DNA from: an uncultured Mucilaginibacter sp.
GTDB taxonomy: Bacteria; Bacteroidota; Bacteroidia; Sphingobacteriales; Sphingobacteriaceae
Assembly (NCBI GenBank): GCA_903864275.1
Contig: CAIPFE010000019.1
Span: 124,001 to 188,000, forward strand
Direction of reading: 5' to 3'
DNA length: 64,000 nucleotides
Made by a program: the position numbers and the translations under genes. The stretch's first letter is position 1; each line of letters begins with the position of its first letter. This document shows positions 43,574 to 52,949 of this stretch, piece by piece. A model generated the notes under the pieces. It saw only the letters and a list, made by a program, of their open reading frames with translations, did not search any database and was not told where the DNA came from.

Positions 43574-44140
43574 AAAATAAATTTGTTAAAAAAAATCTGA
43601 TAAAAGTATGATTAACTTATTGTAAAAAAAACACTTTACAGCTTTAAAAAGTAAATAAGCGCTTTTTACGTAAATATTGGTGTTAGTTTTCAATAAAAAG
43701 CATGTCAGCGCCTTAAATACCCATCCGGGCCAATGCTCAAGTTTATAATGTTAAAGTTTAATTTACCTATAAAATGCTTGCGTACAACGCAACTGGTTTA
43801 TATTGGTATGCAATTATATGTAATATTTGGCAAATATTTATTCACCAGGTTTGATTAGTGTAAATAAACGTTCGCGGCAGAAATGTTACCCCCGTTTTTA
43901 AAGATATTAACACTATGAAAAATGGCCTTTAAAAAGATTTGGTAATAATTTGTTAACGCCGGGTAATTGCTGCGCGGTAAAACGAAGCATTACAATTAGT
44001 AGTGAAGGTTTGGCCTTTACTGAGAAAACCAAATTATTAAACCGCAAGGTAAATTTTTAGTTTTATACGGTTTTTTGCATCTTTGTGCCGCGAAATGAAG
44101 GGCCCCGGTTCGGGTCTCGGCAGGATTACATTTCGAAGAT
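43574..44140. other. 567-bp intergenic region upstream of tRNA-Arg
   Basis: Strongly AT-rich, no reading frame I would defend. It holds the promoter side of the minus-strand kinase gene, a small stem (AAAAAG...CTTTTT, 43646-43667), and near 44085-44092 a CATCTTTG box close to the TAnnTTTG -7 consensus that could drive the tRNA gene. Confidence 0.4.
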
Positions 44141-44214
44141 GGTCCCATAGCTCAGCTGGATAGAGCAACAGATTTCTAATCTGTAGGTCTTAGGTTCGAA
44201 TCCTAATGGGATCA
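44141..44214 (+). tRNA. tRNA-Arg (anticodon TCT)
   Basis: 74 nt. Acceptor stem GGTCCCA / TGGGATC with discriminator A; D-arm AGCTCAGCTGGATAGAGC; anticodon stem CAGAT / ATCTG around the loop TTTCTAA with anticodon TCT; T-arm TAGGTTCGAATCCTA. CCA is not encoded. The anticodon reads AGA/AGG arginine codons. Confidence 0.96.
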
Positions 44215-44218
44215 CAGA

Positions 44219-44250
44219 GTAAAGCCTTTATTATCAAGGCTTTACTTGTT
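44219..44250 (+). terminator. Terminator of tRNA-Arg
   Basis: GTAAAGCCTT / AAGGCTTTAC stem with a 7-nt loop and a short T-rich tail, 5 bp after the tRNA. Confidence 0.75.
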
Positions 44251-44906
44251 TAAAGTCTCCTCATTTTACCTCATTTTATTAATTTTCTATTACTTTATAA
44301 GTATCTGATTTATAAATACTTACGAAATATTAAATCGGCTTTTGTTTTAAAAGCGGTACAAATATGGTACAGAATAACCCATAGCTTTTTTATCCTTTTG
44401 TAAGTAATTGAAAATCAATATTTTTCTAATCGTCTCGAAAATGGGAGGGTTAGATTAATGATCTGATGCTCGCTGTCTTGCCGGAAAAAAAGAAAAACCA
44501 AATTAAATTACTGCTGCAAAGTATTTAAATAATTGAGAGACTTACACCAAACTGCCTTTGAAAATCCCGTGAGAAATTAGTTGGCAAACTATATCCTATC
44601 ATCAACAGCTGGCGGTATTTTCTCCTCAAGAAATTTTTTGCTTCTTGCCATAAATGGGCATGTTGCGCTAGGTATCCGACGCCTGTGATCCATAGTAATC
44701 CAGTACTTTCTATACTGGGTTGAGGCCATACAAATTGTGCTTACAGTGCAATGCTACTTTAGCCTGTAAAAAATATAATCTTTAGGTGAGCTTTATTATT
44801 CATAAAACAATTAAGTGTATCTTTCATTTCTGTATTTTGGTAAAGACTGGTCAATGTACTAACTATGGATTAAAAGGAATATGCAACAATTTATTATTAA
44901 TGCTTG
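44251..44906. other. 656-bp gap downstream of the tRNA with remnants
   Basis: No intact gene. Bases near 44350-44400 are AT-rich. A stop-free minus-strand frame (44525-44740) with AraC-like wording is listed separately as a likely pseudogene. The position right behind a tRNA gene is typical for integrated elements, so this may be an old insertion scar; I found no direct repeat of the tRNA 3' end. Confidence 0.35.
44525..44740 (-). pseudogene. Possible AraC-like gene remnant
   Basis: A 71-codon frame without stops or a good start codon. Its C-terminal part reads GYSLPTNFSRDFQRQFGVSLS, which resembles the second helix-turn-helix of AraC regulators (SPTNFSRDFKRQFGVSPSEY). The N-terminal part (ITGVGYLAQHAHLWQEAKNFL) is not recognisable. 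It stops early relative to AraC proteins and lacks the rest of the domain, so a decayed fragment is the best reading; a coincidental frame cannot be excluded. Confidence 0.35.
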
Positions 44907-47900
44907 ATGAGGAAGGCAATTTTAAACTTGTCATTATATACACTATTTGCTTTTGCCTGCTTGCGAAGTTACGGGCAGCAGGGACTTAATTTCACCTCGC
45001 TTACTACAAAAAATGGCCTTTCTTCTAATGCTGTAAACGCTGTACTTAAGGATAGCTATGGCTGGGTTTGGTTTGCCACTGCCGACGGGCTGAACCGTTT
45101 TGACGGCACCAATTTTACTGTGTACCGCCACGTTGACGGTGACACCACCAGTTTGCCTGTAAATGAAATACTTTCGCTTTATGAAGACAGGTCCGGGGAG
45201 CTTTGGATAGGGACCGGCGGTGGGTCGCTGGTATATTATGACCGCACCCACGACACGTTTCACCAGTACCGCGAGGGCGCAATATGGAAAAGATTGCTGA
45301 CAGAACCCATCTTAGCCATAAGCAGCGATCATATGGGTAGGCTGTGGGTATCGGGCTTTAACGGCTTACGCATAATTGACCTGAAAAAAAATGAGACAAC
45401 CACTCCGCCCCTAAATAAACTTAAAGAGCCGGCTGTTGCCCTTGATCTTTATGAAGACAGCAAGCACCGGATGTGGGCCGGAACAAATTCCGGATTATTT
45501 TGCTTTAACCTGGATAACGGTACATCAAAGCTGTATACACACGATGAACAAGACAAAAACAGTGTAGGCGCCGGCGCAATAAAAGGCATTGCCGAAGACA
45601 ATTCAGGGCGTTTATGGTTTGGCACACGCAGCGGCCTTAGTCTTTTGCGCAATGATAATAGCAGGTTCGATAATTTCTTAAGCAACCGGGTTTTTGCGGT
45701 TGTGCCTGATAACGGAAATTTATGGGTGGGCACAAATAAAGGGCTGGTTATATTTAATACCCGGACATTAAAAAGTGAAATAAGCGTTCCGGATAAAAGA
45801 AATAGCTATAGCCTGTCTGCCGCAGTGGTAAGCAGTATATTCATTGATAAAAATGGTATTTACTGGGTAGGTACCAATGCAGGCGGTGTGAACAAGTTCG
45901 ACCGTAACCTGGCTTTGCTAAATGTTAATTTATACAACGCTTTCGATCCGCAGGGGCTTGGCGGGCCGAATGTCAGTGCGTTCGCCGAGTTAGGCAAGGG
46001 ACAAATCTACACGGGTACCGAAAATGGCCTCCAGCTTTTTGATTTGAATTCAGGCCATTTCAAAACTATTCGCATCGACGGCCAAAAACAAACTCCCGAT
46101 GATCACATCGTCATTCTTTGCTTAAAACATGATAAAACCGGGAAGCTTTGGATAGGTACCTTCCAATATGGGCTTTACATACTTGACCCGCGCACCGGCA
46201 AGTGCGAACACATCATGAAGGGGAATGAGGGAAGACATATTTCACAAAATGATGTGTACTGCATAGAAGAAGACCAAATCGGCCGGATGTGGATTGGTAC
46301 CAACGGCGGAGGTATCGATATTTATGATCCCAAAAACGGACAATTTCATAATTACCGGCAGCTTTTTAATGTTGGAGGCCGGAACAACATAGTAATTAAT
46401 AACTTTATCCGTACCATAACTCCAATCAACAGTGATGAAATGTGGGTTGGCACATGGGGCGGGGGAATCGCTGTTTTTAATATCAGCACCGGGAGCCTCG
46501 CGGTTTACAACAAGGCTGTAAATGCCCTCCCAAATGATCTGATCCTGTCCGTTTTGCAGGATGAAGCCGGAAACATGTGGGTGGCAACCAATGGCGGGGG
46601 AATTGACCAGTTTGATGCAAAGTCCGCCAGGTTTAAGCCATATCTGGAAAATGAAGGGCTGATAAATGATATTGTTTACAAAATATTGCAGGACAAAAGC
46701 GGGCTGTTTTGGCTAACTACCAGCAGGGGCATTGTCAGCCTTGATTTGCGCACCCGCAAAACTAATTTATATGCCAAACAAAATGGCGTACAGGACAGCC
46801 CTTTTATCCGGGGCGCCGGGTTAGAAACAGCAGACGGGATGTTGTTTTTTGGAGGGCAGGATGGTTTCAATTATTTCGACCCGCAGAAACTTCCCGAAAA
46901 TAATGAAATCCCTAAAGTTGTTTTAACCGGGCTAAAGGTAGATAACAACCCGGTATCTACTGGCGAAAATTCGCCCATTCATGAACAGATCAGCATCGCC
47001 AAAGAAATACATCTGGCTTATCATCAAAATTTTTCTATAAGTTATACCGCCTTAAATTATACCGATGCCCGCCAGGACCAATATTCGTACATGCTTAAAG
47101 GTTTCGATAAGAACTGGAATTACGTAGGTCATGCATCTATCGCTTATTTCACGAATCTTGATCCGGGCAGTTATACTTTTTTGGTAAGGGCAAGCAACGG
47201 CAAAGGAGTGTGGAATCCGGAACCTGCCACTATTGTGATTATCGTATCTCCACCATGGTGGAGAACTGTTTACGCCTATTTGATATACTTCCTGAGCGCA
47301 GCCGGTATTCTTTTCTATCTCCGTTACCGCGGCATCAAGGAAATTAAAAGAAAACTTGCCGTCGAGGAGGAAAAACGCGAAACACAACGCATGCACCAAC
47401 TGGATGTGATGAAAATTAATTTCCTGACCAATCTTAGTCATGAATTTCGTACACCCATCTCATTAATAATGGCGCCGGTTGAAAAACTGATGTCGGTTCC
47501 CACCGATGAAAATATATCAAGAGAGGTTTCGGTTATCAAACGCAATGCCCGCCGTTTGCTCAACCTCGTTAACCAATTGCTCGATTTTAGAAAGATGGAA
47601 GAACAAGAACTAAGGCTCAACCTTTCCAGTGGCGATTTGGTAGCCTTTGTCAGGGATGCTTCTAATTCCTTTCAGGACATTTCCGAACGAAAAAAAATAA
47701 GGTTTGAATTTCAAACTGAAGTTGAAAGCCTGAGGGCGCGTTTTGATGCGGATAAAGTTGAGCGTATAGTTTTTAACTTGCTGTCAAATGCATTTAAATT
47801 TACCGGTGCGTGCGGTTTAATTAGTGTTAACTTGTCACTTATCCATCGGGCTGATTTAAACAGTATCCAAATTATCGTGGCCGATTCCGGTGTGGGTATC

Positions 47901-48989
47901 CCCGAAAGCGACCAACTCAGAATTTTCGAAAAATTTTTCCAGCACGATACGCCGGAAACAATCCTGAATCAAGGCACTGGCATCGGGTTGTCAATAGTTA
48001 AAGAATTTACGGAACTTCACGGCGGCAACGTCACGGTTATGAGTGAACCGGGCAAAGGAACTTCCTTCACGGTTGTGTTACCTGTAATTGATGCCGCCGA
48101 ACATACGGCAGTCGTAAAGCAGGCGACGTTTAACCAGGGAGACGGCAGCACCGGTAAGCCGGGTAATCATTTAAAAGTTTCCGACAGTGAAAGGTATTGC
48201 ATCCTGCTGGTGGAAGATAATGACGATTTCAGGGCCTACTTAAGAGAAAACCTGGAGAAAAGTTACAAGGTTGCAGAAGCAGCAAACGGAAAGGACGGTT
48301 GGCAAAAAGTTTTATCCGGCCATCCCGACCTGGTAATAAGTGATGTTAGCATGCCGGAGATGGATGGTATAGAATTATGCCGGAAAATTAAAGCAGACAA
48401 ACGTACAAGTTTTATACCGGTGATATTATTAACAGCCCTTGGCAGGGAGGAAGATCAGATAAGAGGTCTGCAAACAGAAGCCAATGATTACCTCACCAAG
48501 CCCTTTAGCTTTGAAATGTTAAGGATAAAAATAAGAAACCTGATAACCCTCAACCAGCGACTAAAAAATACCTTTACTAAACAGATACTGATGATTGCGC
48601 CGGAAACGGAAGTGCAATCGCCGGATGAGAAACTACTGAACGATATATCAATGTTTATTGAAGAAAGGCTGAATGACCCTGGGTTTTCCATCGAGGAACT
48701 TAGCAGGCACGTGGGCATGAGCCGCAGCTCGCTTTATAATAAGCTGTTTGAACTCACGGGTCAACCCCCGGTAGATTATGTACGGGCTATAAAATTGAAA
48801 AAAGCCGCATCGCTGCTCGAAAATTCGCACTATACTATACGCGAAATTGCCTTCATGGCCGGCTTTGCCACGCCTGGTTATTTTTCAAAACTTTTTAAAG
48901 AGAAATACAATGTGTCACCGTCTGAGTTTTTGATTCTTAAAAGGAGTAAAACCAAAAAGGCACATGCAAATGGGAAGGCAATGAGCTGA
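44907..48989 (+). CDS. Hybrid two-component sensor/regulator (HTCS)
   Basis: 1360 residues from the ATG at 44907. Signal peptide (1-21), two seven-bladed-propeller-type sensor regions made of Reg_prop repeats (about 30-680; motif GLSSNAVNAVLKDSYGWVWFAT recurs), a Y_Y_Y domain (about 690-765), one membrane helix (about 783-805), HisKA with phospho-accepting His about 845 in NLSHEFRTPISL, HATPase (NLLSNAFKFT, DSGVGIP, GTGIGLSIV), receiver with Asp about 1146 in ISDVSMPEMDG, and C-terminal AraC-type HTH (about 1240-1345). Such proteins sense an oligosaccharide in the periplasm and activate the neighbouring utilisation locus, here very probably the CAZyme genes from 49414 onward. Confidence 0.95.
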   Translation: MRKAILNLSLYTLFAFACLRSYGQQGLNFTSLTTKNGLSSNAVNAVLKDSYGWVWFATADGLNRFDGTNFTVYRHVDGDTTSLPVNEILSLYEDRSGELWIGTGGGSLVYYDRTHDTFHQYREGAIWKRLLTEPILAISSDHMGRLWVSGFNGLRIIDLKKNETTTPPLNKLKEPAVALDLYEDSKHRMWAGTNSGLFCFNLDNGTSKLYTHDEQDKNSVGAGAIKGIAEDNSGRLWFGTRSGLSLLRNDNSRFDNFLSNRVFAVVPDNGNLWVGTNKGLVIFNTRTLKSEISVPDKRNSYSLSAAVVSSIFIDKNGIYWVGTNAGGVNKFDRNLALLNVNLYNAFDPQGLGGPNVSAFAELGKGQIYTGTENGLQLFDLNSGHFKTIRIDGQKQTPDDHIVILCLKHDKTGKLWIGTFQYGLYILDPRTGKCEHIMKGNEGRHISQNDVYCIEEDQIGRMWIGTNGGGIDIYDPKNGQFHNYRQLFNVGGRNNIVINNFIRTITPINSDEMWVGTWGGGIAVFNISTGSLAVYNKAVNALPNDLILSVLQDEAGNMWVATNGGGIDQFDAKSARFKPYLENEGLINDIVYKILQDKSGLFWLTTSRGIVSLDLRTRKTNLYAKQNGVQDSPFIRGAGLETADGMLFFGGQDGFNYFDPQKLPENNEIPKVVLTGLKVDNNPVSTGENSPIHEQISIAKEIHLAYHQNFSISYTALNYTDARQDQYSYMLKGFDKNWNYVGHASIAYFTNLDPGSYTFLVRASNGKGVWNPEPATIVIIVSPPWWRTVYAYLIYFLSAAGILFYLRYRGIKEIKRKLAVEEEKRETQRMHQLDVMKINFLTNLSHEFRTPISLIMAPVEKLMSVPTDENISREVSVIKRNARRLLNLVNQLLDFRKMEEQELRLNLSSGDLVAFVRDASNSFQDISERKKIRFEFQTEVESLRARFDADKVERIVFNLLSNAFKFTGACGLISVNLSLIHRADLNSIQIIVADSGVGIPESDQLRIFEKFFQHDTPETILNQGTGIGLSIVKEFTELHGGNVTVMSEPGKGTSFTVVLPVIDAAEHTAVVKQATFNQGDGSTGKPGNHLKVSDSERYCILLVEDNDDFRAYLRENLEKSYKVAEAANGKDGWQKVLSGHPDLVISDVSMPEMDGIELCRKIKADKRTSFIPVILLTALGREEDQIRGLQTEANDYLTKPFSFEMLRIKIRNLITLNQRLKNTFTKQILMIAPETEVQSPDEKLLNDISMFIEERLNDPGFSIEELSRHVGMSRSSLYNKLFELTGQPPVDYVRAIKLKKAASLLENSHYTIREIAFMAGFATPGYFSKLFKEKYNVSPSEFLILKRSKTKKAHANGKAMS

Positions 48990-49178
48990 TTTTAACGCAG
49001 GACCATAAAATACCTCATTTTGTACAAGGTCTTAAACATTTGTTGAAGCTTTTTACCAAAAAATGGCATCCCATAATAAACCATAGCCAGAACTTAGACG
49101 TTGGTTGTTATTTAATAATACGCTGATAACCTATCGCCGCTCATTTATATATTTAACTAATTATTGCGCGGGTTTAGT

Positions 49179-49196
49179 TCCGCAATCGATTGCGGA
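49179..49196. promoter_or_regulatory. Palindrome TCCGCAATCGATTGCGGA, LacI-type operator shape
   Basis: A perfect 18-bp palindrome with the CGCAA-n-CG-n-TTGCG layout used by LacI/PurR-type repressors, in the region preceding the CAZyme operon. No LacI gene is in the window, so the partner is unknown. Confidence 0.4.
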
Positions 49197-49352
49197 CGCT
49201 GCATTGCGGGATTTGGTGTTAAAGAAGAAAAGCGGAGGCGATACAATTTGCTGATGGTGGTACCGGAACAAGGGAGCCGTGCCACGTGGGGAATTTTTCG
49301 GCAAAGATGATGAACAAAACCCACCTTCTCCCTTTGATTTAAGCTTGTTAGG

Positions 49353-49376
49353 GCTGTCCTGAGAAATCAGGACAGC
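49353..49376 (+). terminator. GAAA-tetraloop hairpin upstream of GH95
   Basis: A perfect 10-bp stem GCTGTCCTGA / TCAGGACAGC closed by GAAA, followed by TTATTTC. It sits about 40-80 nt before the GH95 start, where it could terminate HTCS read-through or act in the leader of the operon mRNA. Confidence 0.6.
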
Positions 49377-49413
49377 TTATTTCAAAAAAAGTGTACCTGC
49401 AGATCGAACCAAA

Positions 49414-51915
49414 GTGATTAATTTGATAACCAACCGTTATAACCCCACCGTCAGTTTGAAAACTAAATATTTAAAACTTGCAGTAGCCGCTTTCATGTTT
49501 TGTTATCAAGTGAATGTTTTTGCCCAGGGCAAAAACATTCTTTGGTATGATAGGCCTGCTGCAAACTGGAACGAAGCATTGCCAATAGGCAATGGCTATA
49601 TCGCTGCCATGGTTTTTGGCACCACGCAACTGGAACGCCTGCAGCTAAATGAATCAACGATATGGGGTGGCGGGCCCAATAATACTGTCGACTCCGCAGC
49701 CAGGCCGTATATTAACCAGGTGCGGGCACTCCTGGTCCCAAAAAAATACCTTGAAGCACAGCTTTTGGCAAACAAATCGGTAAATCAGAAGGGTAACGGC
49801 GGAATGCCCTATCAGCTTGCCGGGAATTTATATATAGATTTCCCTGAACATGATAAGGTATCAGGTTATAAAAGGGATTTGAATATTGAAGATGCGACCG
49901 CTTCGGTGTCTTACGTGTATGATGGGGTGCGCTATAAAAGGGAATATTTTACATCCTTTACCGATAACGTTTTAATGGTGAGGCTTACTGCCGATAAACC
50001 GCGAATGATCACCTGCGAAATCAAGTTGCAAAGCCCCTTGATGAAGACCAAAGAAGTGGCAAGCGGCGATTTGACTTTATCAGGATCAGGCAGCGATCAT
50101 GAAGATCAAAAAGGAAAAGTAAAATTTGACGTTATTGCCCGTGTGAAAAACTTTGGGGGTTCGGTAGTTGCCGACACTGCCGGTATCAAAGTTAATAACG
50201 CCGATACTGCGGTCATTTACCTGTCAATAGCCACTAATTTTGTAAACTATCATGATATCAGCGCTGACCCGCTTAGCCGTGCGCTGGGATTTTTAAATAA
50301 AGCTTATAAAAAGGATTTTGCGACACTCTTGCGGGCACATTCTGCTTTTTACCAGCGATACTATAACCGTGTGAAACTGGATCTCGGTTCCAGCGACGCA
50401 GCTAAAGCAACCACAGACGTCCGCATAAAAAATTTTGCAAATGGTAACGATCCGCAACTGGCGGCGCTTTACTTCCAGTTCGGCAGGTACCTGCTTATTT
50501 CATCTTCACAACCGGGCTCGCCGGAACCCGCTAACCTGCAGGGTATTTGGAACGGCGAGCTGAAAGGTCCCTGGGACAGTAAATACACCATCAACATCAA
50601 CACCGAAATGAACTATTGGCCCAGCGAGGTTACACAATTGCCTGAGCTCAGTACGCCGCTGTTCAATATGATAAGCGACCTCTCTGTGACCGGGAGAGAA
50701 ACTGCGGGCATAATGTACGGGGCACGCGGATGGTCGTTACATCATAATACCGACATCTGGAGGATTACCGGTATTGTCGACGGCCCTTTTTGGGGACTTT
50801 GGCCGACAAGTAATGCCTGGCTCTGCCAGCACCTTTGGGAGCATTACCTGTTCACGGGCGACAAAAATTTCCTGAAGAAATATTATCCTGTAATGAAAGG
50901 CGCGGCAGAATATTTCATAGATGTTTTACAGCCTGAACGTGAACACAACTGGCTGGTTGTGTCCCCTTCAGTATCGCCTGAACATGAGTATTTGACCGAA
51001 GGAAAGACCCAGGTATCTGTTACCGCCGGGGCTACTATGGATAATCAACTGGTTTATGGCCTGTTTACTAATGCTGCCCGTGCCGCCGCAGCTTTAAACA
51101 TTGATAAATCATTTGCTGATAGTTTAACGACTTACAGAAAGAAACTACCGCCTATGCAGGTGGGCAAATACGGGCAACTGCAGGAGTGGCTTGACGACTG
51201 GGACTCCCCCACCGATAACCACCGCCATGTTTCACATTTGTACGGGTTATTCCCCGGCAATCAAATATCGCCTTTCCGTAATCCGCAGCTGTTTGCTGCG
51301 GCCAAAAATTCGCTGGTTTACCGCGGCGACGTTTCAACGGGTTGGTCGATGGCATGGAAAATTAATTTATGGGCGCGTTTCCTTGACGGCAACCATGCTT
51401 ACAAACTCCTTACTGACCAGATAGCTGCCGTGAGCGGCAAACGAGAATCGGGCGGGACTTACCCCAATTTGTTTGATGCCCATCCCCCTTTCCAGATCGA
51501 CGGCAATTTTGGTTGCACCTCGGGTATTGCTGAGATGTTGCTGCAAAGCCATGACGGGTTTATTTATGCCCTCCCCGCATTGCCGGATGCCTGGCAAAAC
51601 GGAAGCGTGAAGGGCCTGATGGCCAGGGGTGGCTTCAAGATCGATATGGAGTGGAACGATCATAAAATTACCCGCTTGGTAGTTCACTCAGCACTTGGCG
51701 GCAATTGCCGCATCCGGCTAAATCAGCCGGCAATGGGCAAACAACTGAAAAAAGCAAGCGGAATAAACGCGAACCCGTTTTTTGCGGTGGTGAACATAGC
51801 TCCCCCGATAATTAAACCAAACGAAAAAGATTTAAGTGTTAAACTTCCCAAAACCTGGCTGTACGATGTTCAAACAGAAAAAGGAAAAACGTATGCATTA
51901 ATTGGGCGCGAATAA
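49414..51915 (+). CDS. GH95 alpha-L-fucosidase / alpha-L-galactosidase
   Basis: 833 residues from a GTG at 49414; a TTG at 49456 would give a more typical signal peptide (KTKYLKLAVAAFMF...FAQ) and is a real alternative. N-terminal beta-sandwich (about 40-290) with IGNGYIAAMVFG and LNESTIWGGGP, then the (alpha/alpha)6 barrel with NINTEMNYWP (Asn pair of the catalytic water network, about 392-401), HRHVSHLYGLFPGNQ (about 600-614) and FQIDGNFG (about 691-698). GH95 enzymes remove alpha-1,2-linked L-fucose or L-galactose. Given the arabinoxylan-type neighbours, L-galactose from complex xylan side chains is plausible, but specificity cannot be read by eye. Exported. Confidence 0.92.
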   Translation: MINLITNRYNPTVSLKTKYLKLAVAAFMFCYQVNVFAQGKNILWYDRPAANWNEALPIGNGYIAAMVFGTTQLERLQLNESTIWGGGPNNTVDSAARPYINQVRALLVPKKYLEAQLLANKSVNQKGNGGMPYQLAGNLYIDFPEHDKVSGYKRDLNIEDATASVSYVYDGVRYKREYFTSFTDNVLMVRLTADKPRMITCEIKLQSPLMKTKEVASGDLTLSGSGSDHEDQKGKVKFDVIARVKNFGGSVVADTAGIKVNNADTAVIYLSIATNFVNYHDISADPLSRALGFLNKAYKKDFATLLRAHSAFYQRYYNRVKLDLGSSDAAKATTDVRIKNFANGNDPQLAALYFQFGRYLLISSSQPGSPEPANLQGIWNGELKGPWDSKYTININTEMNYWPSEVTQLPELSTPLFNMISDLSVTGRETAGIMYGARGWSLHHNTDIWRITGIVDGPFWGLWPTSNAWLCQHLWEHYLFTGDKNFLKKYYPVMKGAAEYFIDVLQPEREHNWLVVSPSVSPEHEYLTEGKTQVSVTAGATMDNQLVYGLFTNAARAAAALNIDKSFADSLTTYRKKLPPMQVGKYGQLQEWLDDWDSPTDNHRHVSHLYGLFPGNQISPFRNPQLFAAAKNSLVYRGDVSTGWSMAWKINLWARFLDGNHAYKLLTDQIAAVSGKRESGGTYPNLFDAHPPFQIDGNFGCTSGIAEMLLQSHDGFIYALPALPDAWQNGSVKGLMARGGFKIDMEWNDHKITRLVVHSALGGNCRIRLNQPAMGKQLKKASGINANPFFAVVNIAPPIIKPNEKDLSVKLPKTWLYDVQTEKGKTYALIGRE

Positions 51916-51955
51916 ACGAAGCGGCTTCCGAAATAAAAAGTACCTGACAACTAAA

Positions 51956-52891
51956 ATGGCTTGTAAACGAAATTTTCATACCAACAGCACATACATGTTA
52001 ATTATGTGTGTGGCATTGATGTTTTTTTCAGTTACGTCAAACGCGCAGGATACTTTGGCTTTATATAACGGCGCAATTCCCAATTCAAGGCAGGGACATT
52101 TATCCGCATTGCCGGCCAGGATGAATCCCGGGCTTGTTTACCGCGTTTTAAAACCGCAGTTAGAGATGTACTTGCCCGAAAAGGACAAGGCAACAGGCGC
52201 CGCGGTGATTATTTGCCCCGGCGGAAGTTATAAAGTATTAACCTACCAGGGCGAGGGTGTACAAACCGCCAAAGAGTTCATGAAAAATGGTATCGCTGCT
52301 TTTGTACTTAAATACAGGCTGCCCGACGACTCAACCATGATCGACAAAAAGATTGGTCCTTTACAGGATGCGCAGCAGGCAATCAAGATCGTACGCGAAA
52401 ATGCCCGAAAATGGGGTATCGACACCGACCGGGTCGGGTTGATGGGATTTTCTGCCGGCGGCCATTTGGCATCTACGGCTGCAACCCATTTTCGTGATCC
52501 CGTTATTGAAAATCACAATAAAACAAACCTGCGGCCCGATTTTTTGATACTGGTTTACCCGGTAATCAGCATGCAGGATAGTCTTACACATCGTGATTCG
52601 CGCACCAATTTATTAGGTAACAATCCATCTAAATCAACGATCGATCTCTTTTCAAACGAATTACAGGTTGACCGGACTACGCCGCCAACTTATATTACCC
52701 ATGCCGGGGATGATAAGTTAGTTGATGTAGACAACAGTATTGTTTTTTACGAAAAGTTAAGGCATAATAATGTATCGGCCGAATTATTCATCTATCCGAA
52801 AGGCGGGCACGGATTTGTCTTTGGTCTGCCTGCCGACGACTGGATGGGGCCGATATATAAATGGATGCAAAAATCAAAATGGATAAAATAA
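51956..52891 (+). CDS. Exported alpha/beta-hydrolase esterase
   Basis: 311 residues from the ATG at 51956 (earlier in-frame codons overlap the GH95 gene). A signal peptide ends near residue 32 (SVTSNAQ). The oxyanion region is IICPGGSYKVLTYQGEG; the nucleophile Ser is in LMGFSAGGHLAS (about residue 165), the acid in HAGDDKLVD, and the His in YPKGGHGFVFG. This pattern is that of the BD-FAE/Aes-like esterases common in xylan loci, where they remove acetyl or other acyl groups from side chains. The acyl group is inferred from context. Confidence 0.85.
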   Translation: MACKRNFHTNSTYMLIMCVALMFFSVTSNAQDTLALYNGAIPNSRQGHLSALPARMNPGLVYRVLKPQLEMYLPEKDKATGAAVIICPGGSYKVLTYQGEGVQTAKEFMKNGIAAFVLKYRLPDDSTMIDKKIGPLQDAQQAIKIVRENARKWGIDTDRVGLMGFSAGGHLASTAATHFRDPVIENHNKTNLRPDFLILVYPVISMQDSLTHRDSRTNLLGNNPSKSTIDLFSNELQVDRTTPPTYITHAGDDKLVDVDNSIVFYEKLRHNNVSAELFIYPKGGHGFVFGLPADDWMGPIYKWMQKSKWIK

Positions 52892-52949
52892 TTATCGCCG
52901 GTACTTTAGACATATCAAGGCATGTTTTTAAAAATATAAACCAAAATTC

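Larger units (their letters stand above)
48990..49413. other. 424-bp gap between HTCS and CAZyme operon
   Basis: Probably the regulatory region of the CAZyme operon. It contains an 18-bp palindrome (49179-49196) and a GAAA-loop hairpin (49353-49376). Bases 49200-49340 are purine-rich on the plus strand and open in one plus frame for about 35 codons, without a recognisable product. Confidence 0.4.

Noticed and set aside
44786..44989. A 67-codon plus-strand frame just before the HTCS gene
   Set aside because: It overlaps the HTCS signal-peptide region in another frame, is composed of biased residues and has no recognisable features.
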